Origin: an uncultured Lachnospiraceae bacterium
GTDB taxonomy: Bacteria; Bacillota; Clostridia; Lachnospirales; Lachnospiraceae
Length of the DNA stretch: 64,000 nucleotides
NCBI GenBank assembly: GCA_910586015.1
Contig: CAJUGJ010000012.1
Location: 37,016-101,015 of the forward strand
Direction of reading: 5' to 3'
Shown here: piece by piece, positions 1-9,024 of the stretch
Position numbering within the stretch: the stretch's first letter is position 1
How the letters are laid out: the number at the start of each line of letters is the position of its first letter
Translations under genes and position numbers: made by a program
The notes under the pieces: model-generated
The model's database searches: none
What the model was told of the DNA's origin: nothing
What the model saw: only the letters and a program-made list of their open reading frames with translations

Positions 1-1215
1 TTCTTTTTGTAATTCTTTTGAGAAAACAAGTTCCTTTTGTGCCTCTAAAATATTTCCACTGATCGATCCGCCAGTTACTGGAGTTATTGTTGTCCCATCG
101 CTTAAAAATGCCAATCGGATCTCTCCTCCAAAGTGTCCAGTAAAGGAATCCATCTGAAAATCAGAAAAATTTATTACATGAAGATATTTTCCCTGTTTTA
201 ATTCCTCCATTGATTTACTTCCAGCAGGCATTTGATATCTGCGATAATTTCCTGTTGGCTCTATATTTAGGTAATAGGAAAATCTACAAGTACCATGAAT
301 TGTCTTTAGTACACTGTCTTCTAATAATACACGATCTTTCATAGAAATTCCCTCAACACTATAAGGTTCTCTTGCCTTTAGAGTAAGATTTAATTTTTCT
401 CCTGTGATTTGCTCTCCCTGTATCATCATACCAGTCTGATAATTGGAATACTTTGGATAAATCATCCCTGCTCCAGAACGTGAAATATAATAGCTAATTA
501 ATTCTTTTACACTATTACCTGATAACAGCACGGAATACGTTCCGGCAGCAGGTGCCTTTATTGCTTGTGCTCTTGCTTTGGTTAAATTTAAAGTTTCTGC
601 CACTTTAGTACGCAGTGCGTCAGTATCAAGATCATCATAGGCAAAGTCCTGATAAGTTTCTACATCTTGTGGCTCTTTGCATTGAGCAACAAATTCTCCA
701 TTGACGCGATTTACTTTATATCCTACGTCAATCCCTTCTGAATTGATAATATGGCAGGTCTCCCGATTGATAAATAACTCAGCCGAGTTTAAAAAAACAT
801 CTTTTTGTGTATCCTCTGCAAATAGTGCTTCTGTCATCTTTTTAGCAATCTCTTCTAATGTAAGAGAACTTAATCCACTCTCTAACGTTATAAATTCTTC
901 TTTCGTTCCAGATGGTAATTCATAGTATGGATTGCTTACAAAGGAAGCAGAAAAATAAGCATCTTTTATCTTTTGATTTAACTCATCTTGTGTCATGCTT
1001 TCTGAAAGTTCCACTTCAGAAGAACCTAAATTTTTCTTTCCATCTTTTTCGAAATCACGGTATACTGTTATATTATATTTGTGTACCTTTTTTCCTCGAC
1101 GCATATCTAGCTTACGACGAATAAAAAATAACTCTAACTGCTCTGCCTCTACCTCATTGATCCGATATTTTATAATATTATTGTGATTAAATGCTTTTAA
1201 AATTTGTTCTATCAT
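1..1215 (-). CDS. TldE/PmbA-family protein (partial, runs off window start)
   Basis: The minus strand is open without a stop from an ATG at 1215 to base 1, about 405 codons, so the gene continues outside the window. The start (MIEQILKAF) follows an AAGAAAGGGC ribosome site and lies 15 bases after the end of the TldD-type gene, so the two form an operon. No HExxxH metal motif is visible in this part, as expected for the non-catalytic TldE/PmbA partner that forms a heterodimeric peptidase with TldD (family knowledge). The family call rests on synteny and overall resemblance, such as the region around PVTGGSISGN near the window edge. The 3' end cannot be described. Confidence 0.75.
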   Translation of the reverse strand, partial: MIEQILKAFNHNNIIKYRINEVEAEQLELFFIRRKLDMRRGKKVHKYNITVYRDFEKDGKKNLGSSEVELSESMTQDELNQKIKDAYFSASFVSNPYYELPSGTKEEFITLESGLSSLTLEEIAKKMTEALFAEDTQKDVFLNSAELFINRETCHIINSEGIDVGYKVNRVNGEFVAQCKEPQDVETYQDFAYDDLDTDALRTKVAETLNLTKARAQAIKAPAAGTYSVLLSGNSVKELISYYISRSGAGMIYPKYSNYQTGMMIQGEQITGEKLNLTLKAREPYSVEGISMKDRVLLEDSVLKTIHGTCRFSYYLNIEPTGNYRRYQMPAGSKSMEELKQGKYLHVINFSDFQMDSFTGHFGGEIRLAFLSDGTTITPVTGGSISGNILEAQKELVFSKELQKE

Positions 1216-1230
1216 TTTCTTAGCCCTTTC

Positions 1231-2664
1231 TTAACCCAAACGTATTTTGGCTTTAATATAAGGACCACCATCTGAAACTTTTACCCATTCCTTATATCCT
1301 TTGCCACACATACCGCCTCCGCCAAGTTCTATTTTATCTGATACCATAGAAATCGACTTTAAAAGATCTGGTACATATCCAGTTAAAACTATTGGAGAAA
1401 AGATTTTTCCTGTCAATTTTCCATCTTTAATTTCTCTAGCAAAATTTACCATACACTGAATTCCCCAGTTCTTTGGATCTTCCATTCCACTTGTAGCATT
1501 ATCTAATAAAAAACCATCCTTTATGGAAGCGATCATATCCTCTACACTATCTTTCCCTGCCTCAAAAAATGTATTGGTCATACGAGTATATGCTTTCCGT
1601 TCGTAACTTTCTCGTCTTCCATTGCCAGTCGGTTTTGTTTCTAAGAGCATTGCAGACTGACTGTCACTAAGACCTGCAACTAAAATTCCATGATCGATAA
1701 TCATAGTATCTTTTGCTGGAACTCCCTCATCATCAAAGAAATAAGATGCTACTTCTTTTGTTGCAGCTGCACCGTCGTGCATAGTAATTAAAGGAGACGC
1801 CACCTGTTTTCCTATAAATTGTTCCGCCTGTGCACGTTTCTTTACAAACATATCCATTTCCACACCATGTCCAAATGCTTCATGTACAATCATACCCGTT
1901 ACATTTGGAGTACAGATACATTCATATTCTCCCGGCTTAATGGATTCACTTTCCAATAACTCAACCGCAGTATTTACTACAACTGGAATTCCCTGTTCCA
2001 ATTTATCTAAAATCTCTGCTCCACCTAAATTGGAATAGCTCTGATAGCAGTCTTTAATCTCTTCTCCCCGAACTGCCAATGCACTAACTCCTGCGGTCAT
2101 CCACAAAACATTCTGTTCCATATCGCGGTTTTTAGATAAAAACAATTTATTATACTTTTGATAATTACAAAATACATTACAATCTAAAATTTTCTCATTC
2201 GCTTCTTTGCCCTGTTTGCTTAACGCTACTAGACGATTTATAATAGTTTCATCCCCTAATTGTTCTGGATCAATCTCATATTCCGTACTCTCACAAAATG
2301 TCAAAGATTCATCTGGAAGGGGTTTATAGTTACTTAACTCTAATCCCTCTGGTAAAACATTAGAGGATGAACTTAGTAAATGACGAATATCTTCTATAAT
2401 TTCTTCTATTTTTTCTTCTGTAATATCATTATAGGAAAATTCTGAATAACTGCTGCCATCATAGACCTTTATCACAAAACCACGACCTGCCAAAAGTCCA
2501 GATTCTCCTGCATAAATACCCTGCTTTGATACACCGTACTGTTTTGATACAGAATCTGATGCAAGAATAGATACATAAGAATATTCCTGTAATAGTCTGT
2601 CGAGCAGAGTACGAAGCAAAGACTTTATTTGTTTTAAATAATTGCTTGACTTTACTTTCATCAT
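1231..2664 (-). CDS. tldD: TldD-family metallopeptidase
   Basis: A 477-residue protein of normal length for the TldD/PmbA family of zinc peptidases, which degrade unfolded peptides and mature some ribosomally made peptides. Near residue 260 it has HEAFGHGVE, the HExxxH-type metal motif of the catalytic subunit, and the C-terminus carries a glycine-rich GGGGMCGKG typical of the family. The downstream gene on the same strand looks like its TldE partner, 15 bases away. Two adjacent Met codons open the frame; the first is taken. No modified-peptide precursor is obvious nearby, so a housekeeping role is the simplest reading. Confidence 0.88.
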   Translation of the reverse strand: MMKVKSSNYLKQIKSLLRTLLDRLLQEYSYVSILASDSVSKQYGVSKQGIYAGESGLLAGRGFVIKVYDGSSYSEFSYNDITEEKIEEIIEDIRHLLSSSSNVLPEGLELSNYKPLPDESLTFCESTEYEIDPEQLGDETIINRLVALSKQGKEANEKILDCNVFCNYQKYNKLFLSKNRDMEQNVLWMTAGVSALAVRGEEIKDCYQSYSNLGGAEILDKLEQGIPVVVNTAVELLESESIKPGEYECICTPNVTGMIVHEAFGHGVEMDMFVKKRAQAEQFIGKQVASPLITMHDGAAATKEVASYFFDDEGVPAKDTMIIDHGILVAGLSDSQSAMLLETKPTGNGRRESYERKAYTRMTNTFFEAGKDSVEDMIASIKDGFLLDNATSGMEDPKNWGIQCMVNFAREIKDGKLTGKIFSPIVLTGYVPDLLKSISMVSDKIELGGGGMCGKGYKEWVKVSDGGPYIKAKIRLG

Positions 2665-2701
2665 TTTTACTGCAATTCCTTTCTTTTCTTATACTTTGAC
2701 G

Positions 2702-2742
2702 AAACGCCAAAAAGTCCTATAGATATTGACTTTTTGGCGTTT
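2702..2742 (-). terminator. Hairpin terminator after transketolase
   Basis: A perfect 15-bp inverted repeat, AAACGCCAAAAAGTC (2702-2716) with GACTTTTTGGCGTTT (2728-2742), lies 13 bases past the transketolase stop and before the tldD start. The stem ends in T residues on either strand, but there is no long U tract beyond it. Confidence 0.7.
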
Positions 2743-2754
2743 ATAATGAAATGA

Positions 2755-4740
2755 TTACTTTATAACTTCTTTTACTGCACCTACTACATTTTCTGTTGTA
2801 AAGCCAAATTTTTTAAATAGAGTAGATGCTGGCGCGGATGCTCCAAAACCTGTCATTGTAATTACTTTGCCATCCAATCCAACATATTTGCCCCATCCAA
2901 AGTCACTTAATGCTTCTACCGCAACTCTAGCACGAACTTTATTTGGAAGAATCTGTTCTTTATATTCTTGTGATTGTTCTTCAAAGATATCCATACAAGG
3001 CATAGAAACTACTCTGACATCAATTCCGTCTTTTGCTAGTTCTGCCTTTGCCTTAACAGCAAGTTCCACTTCTGAGCCAGTTGCAATAATAATAGCATCT
3101 GGTGTTTCTTTTGAGGAATCCTCTAAAATATAAGCACCTTTGAGGGCTTCTTTTGAAGAACCTGCTAACTGTGGAAGATTCTGTCTTGTTAAAACTAAAG
3201 CTGTTGGAGTTTCTTTTGAAGTTACTGCAGAATACCAAGCTGCAATCGTTTCTGTTGCATCTGCTGGACGGAATACGTGGAAATTTGGCATAGAACGAAG
3301 CATTGCAAGCTGTTCAATTGGCTCGTGGGTTGGACCATCTTCTCCAACGCCGATACTATCATGTGTCAGTACATAAGTTGTCGGAATGTGCATAATTGCA
3401 GAAAGTCTTGCCATTGGCTTTACATAATCACTAAATACAAAGAAGGTAGAAACAAAAGCTCTCATTCCATGTAATGTCATACCATTTCCAATAGCTGCCA
3501 TCGCCAATTCACGAACTCCAAAATGCAGATTTCTGCCTGAATAGTTATCTTTTGAGAAATCTCCTTCATCCTTCATATAGGTCTTTGTAGAAGGTGCAAG
3601 ATCGGCTGCACCACCGATAAAGTTTGGAACATAGTTTTTAATTCTATTAATAATCTGACCAGAAAGATTTCTAGTTGCTTCTGGCTTCTCGTCATACTTC
3701 CAGAATTCTTCATTTTCCAATAACGGAACTGCTATATCCAAATTAAATTCTTTCTCCCAAGCTTCTTTCATCTCTGGATACTCTTTGCAGTATTGTGCAA
3801 ACATAGTATTCCAAGCTTCTTCATCCTTTGCCTTTTCCTGTGTGATTGCACGATAATTAGCATAAACTTCTTCTGGTACAAAGAATGGCTCTTGTGAAGG
3901 CCAGCCTAAATTCTCTTTTAATGCTGCTACATTTTCTTCTCCAAGAGGTTCTCCATGAGCACTTGCCTTGCCCTGTTTTGCTGGACAGCCATATCCTATC
4001 TGTGTCTTTATCATAATCATAGACGGATGTTGTTTGTCTGCTTTTGCTTCATCAATCGCTTTTCCAATCTCGTCTAAATTATTACCATCTTCTACTACTA
4101 ATGTCTGGAATCCAAACGCTTCAAAACGTTTGCAAACATCTTCTGTAAATGCGATCTGTGTACTTCCCTCAATCGAAATCTGATTGGAATCATAAAGTAC
4201 AATCAGTTTATTAAGTCCAAGTGTTCCAGCTAAAGAAAATGCCTCAGAGGAGATTCCTTCCATCATACAGCCATCGCCACCTAATACATATGTATAATGA
4301 TCGACAACTGGATAGTTTTCTTTATTAAATTTTGCTGCTAGATGTGCCTCTGCCATCGCCATTCCTACTGCCATTCCCATACCTGCTCCAAGAGGACCTG
4401 TCGTTGCCTCTACGCCTTTGGTATGGCGATATTCTGGATGACCTGGAGTTAAGGAATCTAACTGGCGAAACTGCATCAAATCTTCTTTCGTTAAACCATA
4501 GCCAAATAAATGAAGAAGAGAATATAATAAAGTAGAACCATGTCCACCGGACAGAATAAAACGATCTCTATTTGTCCAGTCTGGATTTGCTGGATTGTGT
4601 TTCATCTTCTTTGCCCACAACTCATAGGCAACCGCTGCACATCCTAATGGGAGTCCCGGGTGACCACTCTTTGCCTTCTGTACTGCATCCGCAGCCAGAA
4701 CACGGATTGAATTTACTGACATTACATCAATATTGTTCAT
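2755..4740 (-). CDS. tkt: Transketolase
   Basis: A full-length 661-residue transketolase. This thiamine diphosphate enzyme moves two-carbon units between sugar phosphates in the non-oxidative pentose phosphate pathway. The N-terminus has the SGHPGLPLG substrate loop, the thiamine-binding GDGCMMEG starts near residue 155 and ends in the usual DSNQISIEG, and the pyrimidine domain contains the conserved THDSIGVGEDGPTHEP region. It is the second gene of a two-gene unit: the transaldolase gene ends 33 bases upstream on the same strand. A hairpin terminator follows. Nothing is missing. Confidence 0.96.
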   Translation of the reverse strand: MNNIDVMSVNSIRVLAADAVQKAKSGHPGLPLGCAAVAYELWAKKMKHNPANPDWTNRDRFILSGGHGSTLLYSLLHLFGYGLTKEDLMQFRQLDSLTPGHPEYRHTKGVEATTGPLGAGMGMAVGMAMAEAHLAAKFNKENYPVVDHYTYVLGGDGCMMEGISSEAFSLAGTLGLNKLIVLYDSNQISIEGSTQIAFTEDVCKRFEAFGFQTLVVEDGNNLDEIGKAIDEAKADKQHPSMIMIKTQIGYGCPAKQGKASAHGEPLGEENVAALKENLGWPSQEPFFVPEEVYANYRAITQEKAKDEEAWNTMFAQYCKEYPEMKEAWEKEFNLDIAVPLLENEEFWKYDEKPEATRNLSGQIINRIKNYVPNFIGGAADLAPSTKTYMKDEGDFSKDNYSGRNLHFGVRELAMAAIGNGMTLHGMRAFVSTFFVFSDYVKPMARLSAIMHIPTTYVLTHDSIGVGEDGPTHEPIEQLAMLRSMPNFHVFRPADATETIAAWYSAVTSKETPTALVLTRQNLPQLAGSSKEALKGAYILEDSSKETPDAIIIATGSEVELAVKAKAELAKDGIDVRVVSMPCMDIFEEQSQEYKEQILPNKVRARVAVEALSDFGWGKYVGLDGKVITMTGFGASAPASTLFKKFGFTTENVVGAVKEVIK

Positions 4741-4773
4741 TTTTATCCTCCATTTATCTTACAATCTCTATTT

Positions 4774-5427
4774 TTAATCTCCAAAAACGGCACGATAATC
4801 TTTTTGGAATTTTTCAATTCCAATATCTGTTAAAGGATGTTTTGTACACTGCTCAATTACACTGTAAGGTACAGTTGCAATATCTGCACCTGCTAAAGCA
4901 CAATCGGTAATATGGATAGGATTGCGGATACTTGCTGCAATAATTTCTGTTTTAATATTATAGTTTTTGAAAATTGTTGCAATGGTACGTATTAAATCAA
5001 TACCTGCAGTAGAAATATCATCTAAACGTCCTAAGAATGGAGAAACATAAGTTGCACCTGCCTTAGCTGCCAAAAGAGCCTGATTTGCAGAAAAAATAAG
5101 AGTGACATTTGTCTTAATTCCCTCAGCAGAAAGTGCTTTTGTTGCCTTTAAGCCTTCTACTGTCATTGGAATCTTAACTATCATATTTTTATGGATCTTG
5201 GCAATTTCACGTCCCTCTTTAATCATTCCCTCTGCATCTACTGTTGTTGCCTTAACTTCTCCACTGATTGGACCATCTACTATAGAAGTAATTTCTTTAA
5301 TTACCTCAACAAAATCTCTTCCCTCTTTTGCAATCAAAGATGGATTCGTGGTAACACCACAGATCACTCCCATATCATTTGCCTTTTTGATATCCTCTAC
5401 ATTTGCTGTGTCAATAAAAAACTTCAT
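4774..5427 (-). CDS. Transaldolase / fructose-6-phosphate aldolase family (TalC type)
   Basis: A 217-residue protein of the short transaldolase subfamily. It begins MKFFIDTANVEDIKKA, keeps the Schiff-base lysine in the IVKIPMT context near residue 85, and has AGATYVSPFLGR. Members act as transaldolase or as fructose-6-phosphate aldolase, and sequence alone does not separate the two. Being first in an operon with transketolase favours transaldolase in the pentose phosphate pathway. The start is set by AGGAGGGC about 10 bases upstream. The 171 bases upstream, as far as sir2, hold the presumed promoter. Confidence 0.92.
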   Translation of the reverse strand: MKFFIDTANVEDIKKANDMGVICGVTTNPSLIAKEGRDFVEVIKEITSIVDGPISGEVKATTVDAEGMIKEGREIAKIHKNMIVKIPMTVEGLKATKALSAEGIKTNVTLIFSANQALLAAKAGATYVSPFLGRLDDISTAGIDLIRTIATIFKNYNIKTEIIAASIRNPIHITDCALAGADIATVPYSVIEQCTKHPLTDIGIEKFQKDYRAVFGD

Positions 5428-5598
5428 AGATAAAGCCCTCCTATTTTCATAAAAATTATTCCATTGACTGCTTGTACTAAAATAGTTTTCATTAATGTAA
5501 AATAATTTTACTTAATCTAAATATACTATATTTTGTACAATTATGCAAGCCAAAAATGGTCTCGTTTTGTATAGAATTTATTGAATATCCAACTCTTT

Positions 5599-6327
5599 CT
5601 AAAGTTGGGAAAATATTTCTCCAAGCCCTGCATTCATTAATAAATCTGCATCCCTATCATATGGGGTAACCGATTTATTGATTAATACTAACTTGTCCCC
5701 CTGATAATACCGGATCAATCCCGCAGCAGGATACACAGAAAGAGATGTACCACCAATGATCAGTATTTGTGCATTTTTAATCAACTCAACTGCTTCTTTC
5801 ATTACCTGTTCGTTTAATGCTTCTTCATACAAAACCACATCTGGCTTAATAACTCCTCCACAATTACAATGCGGAATTTCTTCGCTTTTTGTTACCACTT
5901 CTATATCATAATACTTTCCACATTCTGTACAGTAATTTCGAAAAATCGATCCATGTAATTCATATACCTGTTTACTTCCTGCCTTTTGGTGAAGTCCATC
6001 GATATTTTGAGTAATAATGGCTTTTAATTTACCCCTCTGCTCTAATTGAGCTAACTTTTTATGTGTAATATTTGGCTCTGCGTTCAAACAAAGCATCTTA
6101 TCACGATAAAATCTATAAAATTCTTTTGTATTTCTTAGAAAAAATGTATGGCTTAAAATCGTCTCTGGAGGATATTGATATTTCATATGATATAATCCAT
6201 CTATACTTCGAAAGTCAGGAATTCCACTTTCTGTTGATACTCCTGCGCCTCCAAAGAAAACAATATTATCACTTTTTTCTATATATCCTTTTAACTGTTC
6301 CACCTTTTGTACTTCAGGTTCTAACAT
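5599..6327 (-). CDS. cobB: Sir2-type NAD-dependent protein deacylase
   Basis: A 242-residue sirtuin. It has the Rossmann GAGVSTESGIPDFRS motif near residue 27, NIDGLHQKAG with the catalytic His of ELHGS downstream, and a four-cysteine zinc site (CTEC and CNC). It removes acyl groups from lysines using NAD, linking metabolism to protein acylation. It is a monocistronic minus-strand gene between the transaldolase operon and spmB. The deacetylase versus desuccinylase preference cannot be read with certainty. Confidence 0.93.
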   Translation of the reverse strand: MLEPEVQKVEQLKGYIEKSDNIVFFGGAGVSTESGIPDFRSIDGLYHMKYQYPPETILSHTFFLRNTKEFYRFYRDKMLCLNAEPNITHKKLAQLEQRGKLKAIITQNIDGLHQKAGSKQVYELHGSIFRNYCTECGKYYDIEVVTKSEEIPHCNCGGVIKPDVVLYEEALNEQVMKEAVELIKNAQILIIGGTSLSVYPAAGLIRYYQGDKLVLINKSVTPYDRDADLLMNAGLGEIFSQL

Positions 6328-6564
6328 CTATCCTACCCTCTTCCTACATCCTTGTTCATCTTCACTATGTTCTATCTCTTTTACTATATCGGTCTTCTAA
6401 GTTCCTGTCAAGATTTATTGTATATTCTTTACCTTTTTTTAATACAAGAGATGTATTAATAATACCATACATCTTTTGGAATAATTCTAAATTTTATTTA
6501 AAAAATAACCAAAAATCCAATTTTCAAACAAGAAAGTTCACAAAACGAACTCTGTATCTTGTAT

Positions 6565-6610
6565 GTTATCCACAGTTATCCACAGTATATTGTGGATAAC
6601 TGTGGATAAC
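6565..6610. promoter_or_regulatory. Palindrome of four perfect DnaA boxes
   Basis: Two TTATCCACA boxes (6566-6574, 6576-6584) face two TGTGGATAA boxes (6591-6599, 6601-6609), spaced exactly 10 bp apart within each pair. Together they form a perfect 20-bp inverted repeat around a 6-base centre. TTATCCACA is the high-affinity DnaA consensus. The 338-base gap between sir2 and spmB (6328-6665) has no gene. A DnaA-titration or regulatory cluster, as known elsewhere in Firmicutes, is the likeliest role. The same hairpin could also end spmB transcription. Confidence 0.8.
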
Positions 6611-6665
6611 TTCAAACAATGATCAACTTTATACGTACAACTTTTTACTATCCTACACATAACCT

Positions 6666-7196
6666 CTAATTTGTAAGGAATCCCGCCAATATCACACTTG
6701 CTATAATTCCAACTAATGTTGTAAATAGTGCTCCTGATAAAGTCCAACGGCTTTTTTTAACCTTTGCTGTCATATAATAGACACTCATTGTATAAAATAT
6801 AGTTTCTGTGCAACTCATCATAATAGAAGTAATCATTCCAATTTTAGAATCTGGACCATATTCCTTAAAAAGATCTAATACCAATCCAGTGGCTGCAGAA
6901 GAAGAAAACATTTTTACAATAGCCGCTGGAACTACTGGTGCAGGAAGCCCTAAAGGTTCTGTTAAAATTCCAAGTAACCCTGCCAAAAAATCTAAAAATC
7001 CAGATGCTCTAAGGATACCTACTGCCATCATTAATCCAATTAACGTTGGAAGAATTCCTATTACTGTCTTTAATCCATCTGCTGCACCATGAACAAAATC
7101 ATCATATACATTCGACCGATTTAATAATCCATATCCTACAATACAAAAAATAATCAAAGGTATCATATAATCCGATAAATAGACTAAAAATTTCAC
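6666..7196 (-). CDS. spmB: Spore maturation protein B
   Basis: A 176-residue, strongly hydrophobic protein with several predicted membrane helices, matching SpmB in length and in motifs such as SCTETIFYTMSVYY. SpmA and SpmB act together in spore core dehydration, and in Bacillus the dacB-spmA-spmB operon is made in the mother cell under sigma E (family knowledge). It starts with GTG at 7196, overlapping the spmA stop by 4 bases (GTGA), with GGAGGGG upstream. spmB is therefore intact while its partner is split. In the integrated state it can be transcribed only by read-through from the recombinase genes or from a local promoter. Confidence 0.92.
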   Translation of the reverse strand: MKFLVYLSDYMIPLIIFCIVGYGLLNRSNVYDDFVHGAADGLKTVIGILPTLIGLMMAVGILRASGFLDFLAGLLGILTEPLGLPAPVVPAAIVKMFSSSAATGLVLDLFKEYGPDSKIGMITSIMMSCTETIFYTMSVYYMTAKVKKSRWTLSGALFTTLVGIIASVILAGFLTN

Positions 7197-7537
7197 GAAA
7201 TTCCCCTCCTGCTTACATTAAAAACTCCTTGAAACTCTGTCTTATGATCCATGATTTTTATGTATATTATTCCAATTATTGTACTAACTAATGTTGCTAA
7301 AATAGCAGGAGCAACCACAGCCGCCGGATTAATACTTCCATATTGACTTCGATAGGCAATCATATTGACCGGAATTAACTGTAGTGACGAAATGTTCATA
7401 ATTAAAAAAGTACACATTTCATTCGATGCAATTCCTGTTAATTTTCCTCCATGACGTTCCTGATCTAGTTTTGATAATTCTTCCATTGCCTTTAACCCTG
7501 CGGGAGTTGCCGCCCATCCAAGTCCTAGAAAGTTGGC
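7193..7537 (-). CDS. spmA: spmA, 3' part (interrupted gene)
   Basis: This stretch encodes the C-terminal 112 residues of SpmA, starting in the conserved NFLGLGWAATPAGLKAM and running through LIPVNMIAYRSQYGS to the stop that overlaps spmB. It has no start of its own. The frame runs upstream to TTGGC at 7533-7537 and then enters foreign DNA. Joined to the 5' part at that same pentamer (16782-16786), it restores IANFLGLG, the expected SpmA sequence, in an open frame of 211 codons plus stop. No lesion is visible in this half, which argues for recent or continuing function. Confidence 0.93.
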   Translation of the reverse strand, partial: ANFLGLGWAATPAGLKAMEELSKLDQERHGGKLTGIASNEMCTFLIMNISSLQLIPVNMIAYRSQYGSINPAAVVAPAILATLVSTIIGIIYIKIMDHKTEFQGVFNVSRRGIS

Positions 7538-7558
7538 TGGCGTTATGATAGGACTAAA
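7533..7558. repeat. attL: core TTGGC plus inverted arm
   Basis: Core TTGGC (7533-7537) is shared with attR. Inside the element, ATAGGACTAAA (7548-7558) is the exact 11-base inverted copy of the attR arm. The TAG stop of the last recombinase gene lies inside this arm. Confidence 0.85.
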
Positions 7559-9020
7559 TTTCTTGCTGAAACTTCCATCGAATTTCTATTCTATTGGTGC
7601 TATATATATATATCTTTTCTACGAATCTTTCTACCAATTCTTTAGTCAACCTCTGAATTTCTGGAAAGAAATTTTTATCTATATTTTTTGTTTGATATTG
7701 TTCTTCCTGTATAATAAATTGCTTCTTCTTTAAAATATATTGTTCCTTTGTTATCTGTCCCTCTTTCCATAGTTCATAGAGATGAAAATGACTGACTTTA
7801 CAATGCTGTTGCTTTATTTCTAACATTCGCTTTTTTTCTTTATTCTCTGAACATTTCCTGTTTTGTATCTCTTTATGAAAAATTTCTATCCATTTTAAGA
7901 GTATCTTTAAAATCGTTTCTTCTAGTATTCTTGTTTCAATTTTTATATAAGAACCGCAACTATTTCCCATTCGGCAGCTATATTTAGATATCTTGCCACT
8001 TTGATTCATCCCATATCCACAACAGCCACATTTGACTTTCCCTTTCAATATACTCGTATATCCTTTTTTATAGCTTCCTCTTTTTTTCTGTGACACAATT
8101 ATAGTCTGTGCTCTTAGAAATAACTCTTTTTCGACTAATTGTTCATGGTTGTGCTCAAATCGTATAAACTCTGATTTACCATTTCGTCTGCTTTGTCTTG
8201 GTTTTATTGTAGAACTTTTATGACATAAAAAAACTCCAATATAGACTTCATTTTGAATAATTTCTCTGACCTGTGTAGAACTCCATAAATTACTTCTTTC
8301 GTTTTTTAATCTATAATTTCTATCTGTGTACTGATTTTTATAGGCTCCAGGTGTAGGAATTTTGCCACGATTTAGTATATCTGCAATTTCTACCGTTGTC
8401 ATTCCTTTTGCCGCAAGAATAAAAATTTCTTTCACAGTCTTTGCAGCCTTTGGATCAGGGATATAAGTGATATACTTATTATCTGCCCTTTTATATCCAT
8501 ATGGTACATCACCACCATTATAAATTCCTCTTTTTTGATATAACTGTTTCACAGCTTTTACTTTCTTTGATAAATCTCTACTATATAGATCATGAAACAA
8601 ATTTTTAAATCCAACTTCTATTTCTATCGGATTTTCAAGACTGTCATAGTGATCGAATACAGAAATAAAGCGAACTTCTAAAAGTGGAAAGAATCGTTCC
8701 ATATAATCTCCAACCTCAATATAATTCCTTCCAAAACGGGATAGATCTTTTATTATAATACAGGCTACTTTTCCTTCTTGCACCTCTTTGAGTAGACTTT
8801 GAATATTAGGGCGGTTAAAGTTTACCCCTGAAAAGCCATCATCTATGAATTCTCTTATTGGATACTTTGATAATTCTTTATGATTTTTTATATAACAGTC
8901 TACTATTTTTCTTTGATTTGTAATACTATTGCTTTCTTCTTTTATATCCCCATCATCTTTGGATATTCGGAAATATTTTGCAAGATATTTCTCTTCCAAT
9001 TCTTTCTTTCCTTTCTTCAT
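7554..9020 (-). CDS. Large serine recombinase 3
   Basis: A 488-residue site-specific recombinase. The N-terminal resolvase domain has the catalytic Ser at about residue 20 (KYFRIS), DDGFSGVNFNRP, and KDLSRFGRNYIEVGDY. A recombinase domain follows, then a zinc ribbon near residue 333 (CGCC with later cysteines) and a charged coiled-coil tail. This is the normal architecture for an integrase that joins attP and attB by double-strand exchange. It is last of a three-gene minus-strand set, 4 bases after recombinase 2, and its stop is 16 bases from the attL core, the usual place for an element's own integrase. Confidence 0.93.
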   Translation of the reverse strand: MKKGKKELEEKYLAKYFRISKDDGDIKEESNSITNQRKIVDCYIKNHKELSKYPIREFIDDGFSGVNFNRPNIQSLLKEVQEGKVACIIIKDLSRFGRNYIEVGDYMERFFPLLEVRFISVFDHYDSLENPIEIEVGFKNLFHDLYSRDLSKKVKAVKQLYQKRGIYNGGDVPYGYKRADNKYITYIPDPKAAKTVKEIFILAAKGMTTVEIADILNRGKIPTPGAYKNQYTDRNYRLKNERSNLWSSTQVREIIQNEVYIGVFLCHKSSTIKPRQSRRNGKSEFIRFEHNHEQLVEKELFLRAQTIIVSQKKRGSYKKGYTSILKGKVKCGCCGYGMNQSGKISKYSCRMGNSCGSYIKIETRILEETILKILLKWIEIFHKEIQNRKCSENKEKKRMLEIKQQHCKVSHFHLYELWKEGQITKEQYILKKKQFIIQEEQYQTKNIDKNFFPEIQRLTKELVERFVEKIYIYSTNRIEIRWKFQQEI

Positions 9021-9024
9021 TGTT

